This document shows positions 1 through 8,055 of a stretch of DNA of 64,000 nucleotides, piece after piece. The notes under the pieces were generated by a model, which ran no database searches, was not told the origin of the DNA, and worked only from the letters and a program-made list of their open reading frames with translations. The position numbers were made by a program, and so were the translations under genes. The first letter of the stretch is position 1; every line of letters begins with the position of its first letter. This stretch comes from Pararhodobacter aggregans (GTDB taxonomy: Bacteria > Pseudomonadota > Alphaproteobacteria > Rhodobacterales > Rhodobacteraceae): contig NZ_QDDR01000006.1 of NCBI RefSeq assembly GCF_003075525.1, positions 186,001 through 250,000 of the forward strand, in the 5' to 3' direction.

Positions 1-76
1 ATTTGGTTAGTCCTGAGTCGCTGTGATTTCAGCGCGCGGGGACCTGTTGCGGGTCCGGTAGCGCAAGGGATGCGGC

Positions 77-1078
77 ATGAACAGGATACTCATCATCGGC
101 GGCTATGGCCATGTCGGCCAGAAGATCGCCCGGCGTCTGATCGCCGCGGGGAAGTCGGTGACGATTGCCGGACGGGATGCGGGCAAGGCCGCTGCGGCGG
201 CGGGGCGGCTTGGCTGCCAGGGGGGGACGCTCGATCTGTCGCGGCCCGACAGCTGGGAGGGGCCGCTGGCCGGGGCCGAGGTGGTGATCTGCTGCCTCGA
301 CACCGAGAGCGCCGATTTCGCGGGCGCGGTGCTGTCGCGCGGGCTCGCCTATCTCGACATTTCCGCCACCGATCGGGTGCTGCGGCGGATCGAGGCGCTG
401 GATGGTCTGGCACGGGACAAGGACGCGCTGGCGGTGCTGTCGGTCGGGCTGGCGCCGGGGCTCACCAACCTGCTGGTCCGCGAGGCGCGCGAGCGCTGCC
501 CCGAGGCGACGCGATTCCGCATCGGCGTGCTGCTGGGGCTGGGCGACAGCCATGGTCCGGCGGCGATCGACTGGACGCTGGCCAGCCTGGCGCCGCTGGG
601 GCGCGGGGATATCCAGCCGCTGCGCTTCGGGCGGGACCGGCGGGCGCAGCCGACGATCCCCTTCGATTTCGCCGATCAGCACAGCCTGATGCGCCGGGGA
701 TATCGCCGGGTGGAAACGCGGCTGGCGCTGGCCTCGCCGCTGATTTTTCCCTGGTCGCTGCGGCTGTTGGCCTGGATCGCGGGGCGCAAGGGGCTGCGCA
801 AGGCGCTGGCGGCGAGCATGCCCTTCCTGCGGATCGGCAGCGACCGGACGGCGCTGGTGGTGGAGGCGTTTGCGGCAGACGGTTCGGCCCCCGCCCTGCG
901 CCTGACGCTGGAGGGTCGGCAGGAGGCCGAGGTGACGGCGCTGGTCGCGGCCGAGGTGGCGCTCAGGCTGCCGGAACTGTCTGCGCGCGGCGTCCGGCAT
1001 CTGGACGAGCTGCTGCGCTATGACGACCTGCGCCAAGTGCTGGCCGGGCAGGGGATCGCGCGGGAGGCGCGCGGCTGA
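77..1078 (+). CDS. Saccharopine dehydrogenase-like NAD(P)-binding protein
   Basis: 333 aa. The N-terminus has a Rossmann nucleotide-binding loop (GGYGHVG, residues 8-14) followed by an alternating beta/alpha pattern and an acidic 'CCLDTES' stretch after strand 4. This matches the saccharopine dehydrogenase / short NAD(P)-dependent reductase superfamily. The C-terminal half has the extended substrate domain of that family. The ATG at 77 is preceded by a good ribosome site (caaggga). The substrate cannot be told from sequence: family members include lysine-pathway enzymes and many uncharacterised reductases. It is probably a soluble cytoplasmic oxidoreductase. The next gene is convergent, so this one looks monocistronic within the window. 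Confidence 0.8.
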   Translation: MNRILIIGGYGHVGQKIARRLIAAGKSVTIAGRDAGKAAAAAGRLGCQGGTLDLSRPDSWEGPLAGAEVVICCLDTESADFAGAVLSRGLAYLDISATDRVLRRIEALDGLARDKDALAVLSVGLAPGLTNLLVREARERCPEATRFRIGVLLGLGDSHGPAAIDWTLASLAPLGRGDIQPLRFGRDRRAQPTIPFDFADQHSLMRRGYRRVETRLALASPLIFPWSLRLLAWIAGRKGLRKALAASMPFLRIGSDRTALVVEAFAADGSAPALRLTLEGRQEAEVTALVAAEVALRLPELSARGVRHLDELLRYDDLRQVLAGQGIAREARG

Positions 1079-1105
1079 GGTCTGGCGGGGCCCCCCCAGG
1101 CCTCG

Positions 1106-1807
1106 TCACCCCGGGGCGGTCCGGTCTTCGTCGGCCAGCTGCGCCAGATATTGGCGCAGCAAGGTCACGCGCCTGGGCCGGAAGCTCTGGTCCGTGGGGG
1201 TGGCGCTCTGGATCCGGTCAGCCCTGAACATGCGGAAATCCGCACGCAGGCAGCACCAGGCGAGGACCGTCATGGTCCTGTCGCTGTGCACGATGGCCAG
1301 CGGCAGGATCCGGCGGTTGCTGAGCGCGCCGGTCAGGGCATGGTAGCGGATCTCAAGCGCCTCCTCCTTCCAGGAGGCCTGGCGGATCACGTCCAGCGGG
1401 CCGAGCGCGCCATAGCGCATTTCGGGCCGGTAGACTTGCGAGATGGCGTGGACCAGATGCCGCTCGCCGCTGTCGGGCAAGGAGGCCGCGACCTTGGCCA
1501 GCACGGATGCCGCCGCCGCTGCCAGCATCGGCTCGCCCATGTGCCGCACTTCGGCCATGCCGAGGGCGATGGCCTCGATCTCGTCGCGCGAAAAGCTCTG
1601 CGGGGGCAGGGCGAAATCCTCGGTCAGCCGGTAGCCATAGCCGCGCTCGCCCTCGATCCGCGCCCCCGCCGCCCTGAGGCTGTCGATGTCACGATAGAGC
1701 GAACGCAGCGAGACTCCGGTTTCCTCGGCCAGACGCCGGGCGGTGATCGGGGGCGCCATGCTGCGCATCGCCTGCAGGAGCCGCAAAAGCCTGTCTGTCC
1801 GTGCCAT
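1106..1807 (-). CDS. YafY-type HTH/WYL-domain transcriptional regulator
   Basis: 233 aa. Residues 1-60 form a DeoR/HTH_11-type winged helix (RLLRLLQAM ... ITARRLAEETGVSLRSLYRDI). The C-terminal 90 residues form a WYL-type ligand domain with the typical 'R.DFR.FR.DRI' signature (RADFRMFRADRI). WYL proteins are usually dimeric regulators that respond to small ligands or nucleic acids. The gene is divergent from the small membrane-protein gene starting at 1884; the 76-bp spacer is the natural place for its operator, and that neighbour is the likeliest target (inference). Confidence 0.85.
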   Translation of the reverse strand: MARTDRLLRLLQAMRSMAPPITARRLAEETGVSLRSLYRDIDSLRAAGARIEGERGYGYRLTEDFALPPQSFSRDEIEAIALGMAEVRHMGEPMLAAAAASVLAKVAASLPDSGERHLVHAISQVYRPEMRYGALGPLDVIRQASWKEEALEIRYHALTGALSNRRILPLAIVHSDRTMTVLAWCCLRADFRMFRADRIQSATPTDQSFRPRRVTLLRQYLAQLADEDRTAPG

Positions 1808-1883
1808 CGTCCAACTGCCGCAAACTGTCAGTTACCCCCGTCTAAAGCAGGATCCGTCGCACAGCACCGAAAAAGGAACGACC

Positions 1884-2309
1884 ATGCTGGCCCATCTTGC
1901 CGAAATCCGCTGGCTTCCCGTGATCGCGGGAACCCTTGTCTACGCCGTTCTCGGCGGGCTCTATTTCATGGTGCTGGTGCCGCGGCAGTACCTCTATGTC
2001 ACCGGGCGCGAGCATCTGCCGAAAGAGGAACAGCAGGTCGCGGGCGCGATCTTCATCCTCGGCCCGCTCCTGTGCTCGCTGGTCATGGTCATCGCCGACG
2101 CCTGGCTGATCGCCGCGCTTGGCGTCACCACCTTGGGCGAGGGGGCCGGGCTGGGGCTGGCGGTGGGTCTGGGCTTTCTGCTGCCCATGACCTTCACCAT
2201 CGCCATCAACCCGCTGTTTCCGCGGCCGATCCTCTACGGGCTGCTGAACGCGCCCTATTTCGTGGTGGCGAACCTGATCGCCTGCCTGGTCCTGGTCGCC
2301 ATCCCGTGA
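1884..2309 (+). CDS. DUF1761-like small integral membrane protein
   Basis: 141 aa with four hydrophobic segments (roughly residues 10-30, 55-75, 80-105 and 118-140). It resembles the DUF1761 family, four-helix membrane proteins of unknown function. I chose ATG 1884 over the longer in-frame reading from 1743 because it has an aaagga ribosome site and because the upstream extension lies inside the divergent regulator gene. It is transcribed away from the WYL regulator, which may control it. No catalytic motif is visible. Confidence 0.7.
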   Translation: MLAHLAEIRWLPVIAGTLVYAVLGGLYFMVLVPRQYLYVTGREHLPKEEQQVAGAIFILGPLLCSLVMVIADAWLIAALGVTTLGEGAGLGLAVGLGFLLPMTFTIAINPLFPRPILYGLLNAPYFVVANLIACLVLVAIP

Positions 2310-2333
2310 CGCCGGTCCGGGACCGGGCGCCGG

Positions 2334-3122
2334 CTATGCGTCGGGGCGGAACTTGTCCGGTATCGCGTCCGAGCCGTTCGACAGCCGCTGAAAGCGGTCG
2401 ATGGCCCGGATCAGGCGATAGCTGCGGGCGTTGTCCTGAAGGTCGGACAGCGCCAGCGTCTCCATCTCGGCGCGCAAGGCCAGCGGCGGGTGGCTGGCGA
2501 TCCTTTCGGCCAGCGCCAGGGCGCGGGGGCCCGCGTCGTCGCCATCCGTGACTTCGTTCACCAGAAAGCAGCGGCGCGCTTCCTCGGCGTCGAGGGGCTC
2601 GCCGGTCAGGGATAGCTGCATGGCGATGGCGCGCGGCAGCATCTGCAGGATGCCCGACATCGCCGCCGCCCCCGCCATGCCATAGGAGATCTCCGGCAGG
2701 CCGAATTGCGCGTGGCGCGAGGCGATGCGGATATCCGCCAGCCGACAGGCATAGATGAAGCCCTGGCCCAGGCACCAGCCGTTGATCGCCGCGACCACCG
2801 GCTTGTTGCGGCGCAGTTCCAGCACGTCGCGGTCCCAGCCGGGCTGGTCATCCTCGACCGATTCGTCGCGGCGCGCGCCCAGCGTGCGGCGCACTTCCTG
2901 CGGGGGCGTCAGCGTCGCGCGTTCGCGCTTGATGTCATCTCCGGCCGAGAAGGCCCGGACCCCCGCGCCCCTCAGCACCGCCACCCGCGCCGAATCATCG
3001 GCCTCGAAGGCGCGCAGCGCCCGGCAGAGGTCGCGGTGCAATTCCGGCGTCAGCAGGTTGAGCGGGCCGTTGTCCAGCACGATCTGCGTGACGCCGCCGG
3101 ACGAGGAGGTGAGGATGGGCAT
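2334..3122 (-). CDS. Enoyl-CoA hydratase/isomerase (crotonase) family protein
   Basis: 262 aa, the usual length for a crotonase. The CoA-binding/oxyanion region 'RAFSAGDDIKRE' and the second oxyanion segment 'AAINGWCLGQGFIYA' are present, followed by 'ADIRIASRHAQFGLPEISYG', with an acidic residue (E) where family members place one catalytic Glu. The reaction is probably hydration or isomerisation of an acyl-CoA. The gene lies downstream of the tetR gene on the same strand. A palindrome similar to the one in front of the ABC operon precedes it, so it probably belongs to the same regulon as the acyl-CoA ligase at 8056-9663. Confidence 0.85.
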   Translation of the reverse strand: MPILTSSSGGVTQIVLDNGPLNLLTPELHRDLCRALRAFEADDSARVAVLRGAGVRAFSAGDDIKRERATLTPPQEVRRTLGARRDESVEDDQPGWDRDVLELRRNKPVVAAINGWCLGQGFIYACRLADIRIASRHAQFGLPEISYGMAGAAAMSGILQMLPRAIAMQLSLTGEPLDAEEARRCFLVNEVTDGDDAGPRALALAERIASHPPLALRAEMETLALSDLQDNARSYRLIRAIDRFQRLSNGSDAIPDKFRPDA

Positions 3123-3171
3123 GGGCTGCGGGGTCCTACGTCTAAGGTTTCGCCGTGACTCTTTCTAAATT

Positions 3172-3188
3172 TTCGACACTATGTCAAT
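3172..3188. promoter_or_regulatory. Candidate TetR operator before the hydratase gene
   Basis: Reads ttcgac-actat-gtcaat: two 6-bp arms separated by 5 bp. The right arm is identical to, and the spacing the same as, the more perfect palindrome at 4014-4030. It overlaps the last codons of tetR and precedes the hydratase start by about 50 bp. Function is inferred from position and similarity only. Confidence 0.4.
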
Positions 3189-3924
3189 AATCTTGTTGCG
3201 ACCGAAGCTGCATCTCGGCCAGCAGGGATCGTTCCCAAATATCTGAAATAGCTGATGAAAAGTCTTCCGTGCGCGGAAGGGTGGCGTTGAGCCGCTCGCT
3301 GGCATAGGTGAAACGCTCGCGCGCAGCGGCCTCGGTCATGGCGATCAGCATCAGGGTCAGGGCCTCCATGTGTTCCTGACTGGCTCGCGACAGCTCCACC
3401 AGTCCGGTTGCCGACAGCCGTTTGGCGACCTGTCGGGCGAGGCGGGTGTTCATCTCGTGCCGCATGGCCGCGAACTCGGGCAGGTTCGGTGCCACGCTTT
3501 CGAGCGCGGCATAGAGATGGGCGTTGGTCTCGTGCATGCGGCAATAGCGCAGGTTCGCGTCGCGGATGACGGCCAGGACCGATTCGGCGCGGCGCGGTTG
3601 CCGGGACTCGCGCCATTTCATGCCGGAGAATTCGCGTAGCAATTGCACGAGGATATCACTTAAATCATTGAAGTATGTATAAAAAGTCGGGCGGGAGACA
3701 CCGGATGCCGCGGCGATGTCGCCGATCGCCGCCCCCGTCACGCCCCGTTCCTTCAGCAGCGCCGAGAGGGAGGCGAGCAGCTGAAACCGGGTTCTTTCGC
3801 GCTTTGGCAGCGCCTGCGAGCCGGCTTGTTCCAGAAGCCACGAGGAGAAATCCTCGCCCGTCGCGCCGCCGTCTCCGGCCGCTTCCGTGCTCGCCTTTGT
3901 CATCATGTCCCGCTGACCTGCCAT
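3184..3924 (-). CDS. TetR/AcrR family transcriptional regulator
   Basis: 246 aa. A TetR N-terminal helix-turn-helix lies at about residues 47-95 (GVTGAAIGDIAAASGVSRPTFYTYF), followed by a helical ligand/dimer domain without recognisable ligand residues. The N-terminal tail of about 40 residues is longer than usual; ATG at 3906 or 3903 would shorten it. The gene is divergent from the ABC-transporter/acyl-CoA ligase operon starting at 4088 and lies upstream of the hydratase. Two similar 17-bp palindromes flank it (3172-3188 and 4014-4030), which suggests that it represses itself, the operon and the hydratase in response to an acyl-CoA or substrate (inference). Confidence 0.85.
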   Translation of the reverse strand: MAGQRDMMTKASTEAAGDGGATGEDFSSWLLEQAGSQALPKRERTRFQLLASLSALLKERGVTGAAIGDIAAASGVSRPTFYTYFNDLSDILVQLLREFSGMKWRESRQPRRAESVLAVIRDANLRYCRMHETNAHLYAALESVAPNLPEFAAMRHEMNTRLARQVAKRLSATGLVELSRASQEHMEALTLMLIAMTEAAARERFTYASERLNATLPRTEDFSSAISDIWERSLLAEMQLRSQQDY

Positions 3925-4013
3925 GTCGTCACATCCTCAGACTGCCTTTCGCGTTCCGCCCCCTGACCGCGGCCCGGGGGTGGGAAATCGCGCTCTCCCC
4001 AAGCGAAAACATA

Positions 4014-4030
4014 ATTGACTAACTGTCAAT
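4014..4030. promoter_or_regulatory. Candidate TetR operator upstream of the ABC operon
   Basis: Perfect palindrome attgac-taact-gtcaat (6-bp arms, 5-bp spacer) in the divergent intergenic region between tetR (start 3924) and the transporter operon (start 4088). Size and place fit a TetR-family operator. A relaxed copy lies at 3172-3188. Confidence 0.5.
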
Positions 4031-4087
4031 ACCGGGTAAGCATTCCCAACGTAAACCACCCACCGACCCGCACAACAGGAGTTTGAG

Positions 4088-5152
4088 ATGACGACCTATC
4101 CCCGCTTCACCAGACGCGCCGCCCTGCGCGGCGGCATGGCAGCCGGCACCGCGCTTCTGATGGCGCCCTATGTGCGGCCCTCCTACGCGCAGGAGAACCG
4201 TCTGGTCTGCCGCGACGCCGGTGTCGGCACCACGTTCCAGGACATCTATGCCCGCCCGTTCTACGAGGCGACCGGGATCGAGGTGGTGGGGGTCGTCAGC
4301 CAGACCGAGCCCGTCGGCATGATCAAGCAGATGGTCGAGACGCAGACCTATACCTGGGACATGGCCAGCGGCATGAGCGATGCGGCCGCCTATCAGCTTG
4401 TCACCGACGGCGAGTATCTGGAGACGCTGGACCTGAGCGCGGTGCCGGTCTGGGCCAAGGTGCCCGATCAGTTCAAGACCGAGCATTTCGCGGCCTCGGC
4501 GGTCGTGGCCTCGTGCATGGCGCTGAACACCGAGGCGGCCTCGCGCCCCGGCTCCTGGGCGGATTTCTGGAATGTCGAGGCCTTCCCGGGCCGTCGGGCG
4601 CTGCGGGGCTTCCCGCTGGACACGATCGAATTCGCGCTGATCGCCGACGGGGTGGCGCCGCAGGATGTCTATCCCTGTGACCTGGACCGGGCCTTTGCCA
4701 GCCTCGACCGGATCAAGGACCATATCGACGTCTGGTGGGCGAACGGGGCGCAATCCGCGCAGCTGCTGCAGAACGGCGAGGTGGATTTCCTCAACACCTG
4801 GAACGGCCGCGCGCAGCCCCTGATCGACGGCGGCCTGCCCATCGCCATCAACTTCAATGAATCGCTCTGGGGCGGCAGCGGTTTCATCGTGCTCAAGGGC
4901 GGGCCGAAGGTCGATCTCTGCCGCCAGTTCATTGCCTTCTGCCTCGAGGCGCAGCAGCAGGGCGCCTATAGCAACGCCACCGGCTACGGTTTCACCAACC
5001 CCGATGCGCTGGCCTTCGTCAGCGAGGAGGTGGCGCCGAAACTGCCGACGCATCCCGACAATTCGACCAATTATGTCGCCGTCGACTACCGCTACTGGGC
5101 CGCGGCGCGTGCCGAGGCCGTCGACCGGATGAACGCCTGGCTTCTCGACTGA
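4088..5152 (+). CDS. ABC transporter substrate-binding protein (PotD-like, Tat signal)
   Basis: 354 aa. The N-terminus carries a twin-arginine signal (FTRRAALRGG, Arg 9-10, then a hydrophobic stretch and a probable cleavage after SYA). The rest resembles periplasmic binding proteins of the spermidine/putrescine class (family 1 extracellular solute-binding), with typical 'NEVDF' and 'NFNESLWGG' type segments. It is the first gene of a four-gene operon with the ATPase (20 bp downstream), a fused permease and an acyl-CoA ligase. The ligand is unknown. The co-transcribed CoA ligase suggests a carboxylic acid or carboxylated amine rather than a polyamine. Confidence 0.88.
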   Translation: MTTYPRFTRRAALRGGMAAGTALLMAPYVRPSYAQENRLVCRDAGVGTTFQDIYARPFYEATGIEVVGVVSQTEPVGMIKQMVETQTYTWDMASGMSDAAAYQLVTDGEYLETLDLSAVPVWAKVPDQFKTEHFAASAVVASCMALNTEAASRPGSWADFWNVEAFPGRRALRGFPLDTIEFALIADGVAPQDVYPCDLDRAFASLDRIKDHIDVWWANGAQSAQLLQNGEVDFLNTWNGRAQPLIDGGLPIAINFNESLWGGSGFIVLKGGPKVDLCRQFIAFCLEAQQQGAYSNATGYGFTNPDALAFVSEEVAPKLPTHPDNSTNYVAVDYRYWAAARAEAVDRMNAWLLD

Positions 5153-5172
5153 CGGGCAAGGGTACAAGCATC

Positions 5173-6270
5173 GTGACCAAAGAGCAGACAACGAAGCTGG
5201 AGATCCGTGGCATCACCAAGAGCTACGGCAAGACTCTGGCGCTCGGATCGACCGATCTGGTCGTCGAGAAGGGTGAGTTTCTCACCCTTCTCGGCCCCTC
5301 GGGATCGGGCAAGACCACCCTTCTGATGATGATCGCGGGCCTGACCGAGCCCAGCGGCGGGCGGATCCTGATTGATGGCGTCGATGTGACCGACCGCCCC
5401 AGCAGCGAGCGCAACATCGGCGTGGTGTTCCAGAATTACGCGCTGTTTCCGCATATGACCGTGGCCGAGAACGTGGCTTTCCCGCTGAAGATGCGCCGGC
5501 GCCCGGCCGACGAGATCGCCGCCGCGGTCAGGGACGCGCTGGCCATCGCCCAGCTGAACGAGCTGGCGGGCCGCTACACCGACGAATTGTCGGGCGGCCA
5601 GCAGCAGCGCGTGGCGCTGGCGCGGGCCATCGTCTTTCGTCCGGCGCTGGTGCTGATGGACGAGCCGCTGGGCGCGCTGGACAAGCGGCTGCGCGACGAT
5701 CTGAAGGAAGAGATCCGGCGCATGCACCGTCAGCTTGGCACGACCATCGTCTATGTCACGCATGACCAGGACGAGGCGATGATGCTGTCCGATCGCATCT
5801 GCCTGATGGACAAGGCGCAGGTGGTGCAGGTCGATCCGCCGTCCCGGCTCTACAACGCTCCGACATCGCGCTTTGCCGCGGATTTCCTGGGGGAATCCAA
5901 CCTGTTGCACGCGCAGGTGGTCAGCACCTCGACCGAGGGTCTTGTGCTGCGGCTGACGGGCGAGGGCGTCGCGATCAACGCCGCCCCGGCGCCGGGCCTG
6001 TCCGAAGGGGACGAGGTGCTGGCGATGATCCGGCCGGAACGGCTGCGTCTGGCAGGCGCTGGCGAGGCGGGGGCGATCCCGGCCGAGGTCACCGCGATGC
6101 TGGATCTGGGCGGCGTGCACCGGCTTCGCGCCTCGCTCGCGGGTGGCACGAAACTGCGCGTCACGCTTCTGGGTCAGCGGCAGGCCATGGCCGAGGCCGG
6201 GTCACGCATCGCGCTTGCGGTCGATGCGAGCGACGTGGTGGTGCTGGGCCCCGAGGCGGTGGCGTCATGA
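5173..6270 (+). CDS. ABC transporter ATP-binding protein (PotA-like)
   Basis: 365 aa. Walker A GPSGSGKTTLL (about residues 40-50), signature LSGGQQQRVALARA, Walker B LVLMDEPLGALD and a switch His in VTHDQDEA are all intact. The last 110 residues form a TOBE-like domain, as in PotA/MalK-type importer ATPases. GTG at 5173 is the start. The end overlaps the permease start by 4 bp, so translation is probably coupled. Confidence 0.92.
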   Translation: MTKEQTTKLEIRGITKSYGKTLALGSTDLVVEKGEFLTLLGPSGSGKTTLLMMIAGLTEPSGGRILIDGVDVTDRPSSERNIGVVFQNYALFPHMTVAENVAFPLKMRRRPADEIAAAVRDALAIAQLNELAGRYTDELSGGQQQRVALARAIVFRPALVLMDEPLGALDKRLRDDLKEEIRRMHRQLGTTIVYVTHDQDEAMMLSDRICLMDKAQVVQVDPPSRLYNAPTSRFAADFLGESNLLHAQVVSTSTEGLVLRLTGEGVAINAAPAPGLSEGDEVLAMIRPERLRLAGAGEAGAIPAEVTAMLDLGGVHRLRASLAGGTKLRVTLLGQRQAMAEAGSRIALAVDASDVVVLGPEAVAS

Positions 6271-8036
6271 GCGACCGGGCCCAACCCGCCCCGAAACCCC
6301 GCGCCTCCGGTGCCCGCCGTCCGGCGCTGCGCACTCTTGCGCTGGCCGCGCCCGTCATCCTTCTGCTGCTGCCGTTCTTCGTCTATCCCACCGTCTCGTT
6401 CCTGCTGCGTGCGTTCGACACGCCCGAGGGTCAGCCCTGGTACGCGAATTTCGAGCGGTTCTTCACCGCCTCGGCCTATGGGCGGGTGCTGGCCGAGACG
6501 CTCATCATCTCGGCCTGGGTGACGCTGGCCACGGTTCTGGTGGCCTATCCCGTCGCCTATGTGCTGGCCCGGGCCCCCAGACGCAGCAAGTCGTGGTGGG
6601 CGCTTTTCATCCTGCTGCCCTTCTGGTCCAGCTTTTTGGTGCGGACCTTCGCGCTGGTCCTGATCCTGGGGCGCAACGGGCCGCTCAATGATGCGGCCAT
6701 GGCCATCGGTCTGGTCGACAGCCCGATGAGCCTGCTGTTTTCCCGCGGCGCCGTGCTGGTCGGGATGACCAGCGTCATGACGCCCTTCGCGGTGCTGACC
6801 ATGATCGGCGTCTTCGAGCGGATCGACCGCGTCCTGACCCCCGCGGCCGAGACGCTGGGCGCGCGGCCCTCGCAGGCCTTCTTCCGCATCTACCTGCCGC
6901 TGTCGATGCCCGGCGTGACCGCCGCGGCGCTGCTGGTCTTCGTCACCTCGATCGGCTTCTTCATCACACCGGCGCTGCTGGGCTCGCGCTATGAGACGAT
7001 GATCGCCCAGCCCATCATCCAGCAGGTGCTGGATCTGGGGAACTGGTCATTCGCCGCGTCGATGTGCGTGATCCTCTTCGTCATCACCATCGCCGTCTTC
7101 GTGCTCTATGACCGGCTGGTCGGCATCTCGAGCCTGGTGCAGCAGGGCGGCGGTCAGCGCCGGCGCGGGGGCATCGGCGCGCGGCTGGCGACGCGGGTCT
7201 TTGACACCCTCGGCGACGGGTTCGCCGCCCTTGGCCGTCTGCTGCCGTTGCGGGGCGGCAAGGGCAGGGGCGGGGCGCGGGCGGTGGCCGGTTTCTCGGT
7301 CTTCGTGCTGCTGGTCCTCAACGTGCCGGTGCTGTTCCTGCTGCCGGTCTCGGTCACCGAAAGCGCCTTCGTGTCCTGGCCGCCCAGCGGCTTCACCCTG
7401 CAATGGTACGCCCAATTCTTCGACATGCCGATCTGGCTGCAGGGCACCACGCGCTCGTTCCTGGTGGCGTTCGGCACCTCGCTCCTGTGCTTCCTGATCG
7501 GCGTGCCCGCGGCCTTCGCCATGCTGCGCCTGTCGGGGCGCAAGGCGGCCGCGCTGATGGTGCTGATCGTCTCGCCCATGGTGCTGCCCAAGATCGTCAT
7601 CGCCGTGGGGCTCTTCTATCTTTACGCCCGGATCGGCCTTGTCGGGACCGAGATCGGCCTGGTGCTGGGGCATACCGTGGTGGCGCTGCCCTATTTCTTC
7701 ATCTCGCTGGTCGCGGTGCTGAAATCCTATAACTGGCGGCTCGACGATGCCGCGGCCTCGCTTGGCGCCTCGCCCTGGAAGGTGCGCCGCCATATCACCC
7801 TGCCGCTGATCTCGACCGGGCTGATCTCGTCGGCGATCTTCGCCTTCGTGGTCTCGCTTGATGAGCTGAACATCGCGCTCTTCACCTCGGGCGGGCTCGC
7901 CTCGACCCTGCCCAAGCTGATGTGGGAATCGGCGACTGTCGGCTTCACGCCGCTGCTGGCCGCGGTCTCGACCATGTTCCTGCTGTTCCTGACCGTTGTC
8001 GTGTTGAGCGGCCTCTATCTGGGCCGCCGCCGTTGA
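6267..8036 (+). CDS. Fused two-domain ABC transporter permease (PotB-PotC type)
   Basis: 589 aa, about twice a normal permease. It contains two binding-protein-dependent transport domains in tandem: the first in residues 20-280, the second in 345-585, each with six helices and its own EAA loop (AAETLGARPSQAFF and AAASLGASPWKVRR). A Gly/Arg-rich basic linker (about residues 290-335) joins them. One gene thus supplies both membrane halves that are usually encoded by separate potB and potC genes. It overlaps the ATPase gene and lies 19 bp before the ligase gene. Confidence 0.9.
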   Translation: MSDRAQPAPKPRASGARRPALRTLALAAPVILLLLPFFVYPTVSFLLRAFDTPEGQPWYANFERFFTASAYGRVLAETLIISAWVTLATVLVAYPVAYVLARAPRRSKSWWALFILLPFWSSFLVRTFALVLILGRNGPLNDAAMAIGLVDSPMSLLFSRGAVLVGMTSVMTPFAVLTMIGVFERIDRVLTPAAETLGARPSQAFFRIYLPLSMPGVTAAALLVFVTSIGFFITPALLGSRYETMIAQPIIQQVLDLGNWSFAASMCVILFVITIAVFVLYDRLVGISSLVQQGGGQRRRGGIGARLATRVFDTLGDGFAALGRLLPLRGGKGRGGARAVAGFSVFVLLVLNVPVLFLLPVSVTESAFVSWPPSGFTLQWYAQFFDMPIWLQGTTRSFLVAFGTSLLCFLIGVPAAFAMLRLSGRKAAALMVLIVSPMVLPKIVIAVGLFYLYARIGLVGTEIGLVLGHTVVALPYFFISLVAVLKSYNWRLDDAAASLGASPWKVRRHITLPLISTGLISSAIFAFVVSLDELNIALFTSGGLASTLPKLMWESATVGFTPLLAAVSTMFLLFLTVVVLSGLYLGRRR

Positions 8037-8055
8037 AATCCGAGGATGTGACCAA

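Noticed and set aside
4019-5191. 390-codon minus-strand frame opposite the binding-protein gene
   Set aside because: Antisense shadow; the plus-strand protein has a signal peptide, ribosome site and operon context.
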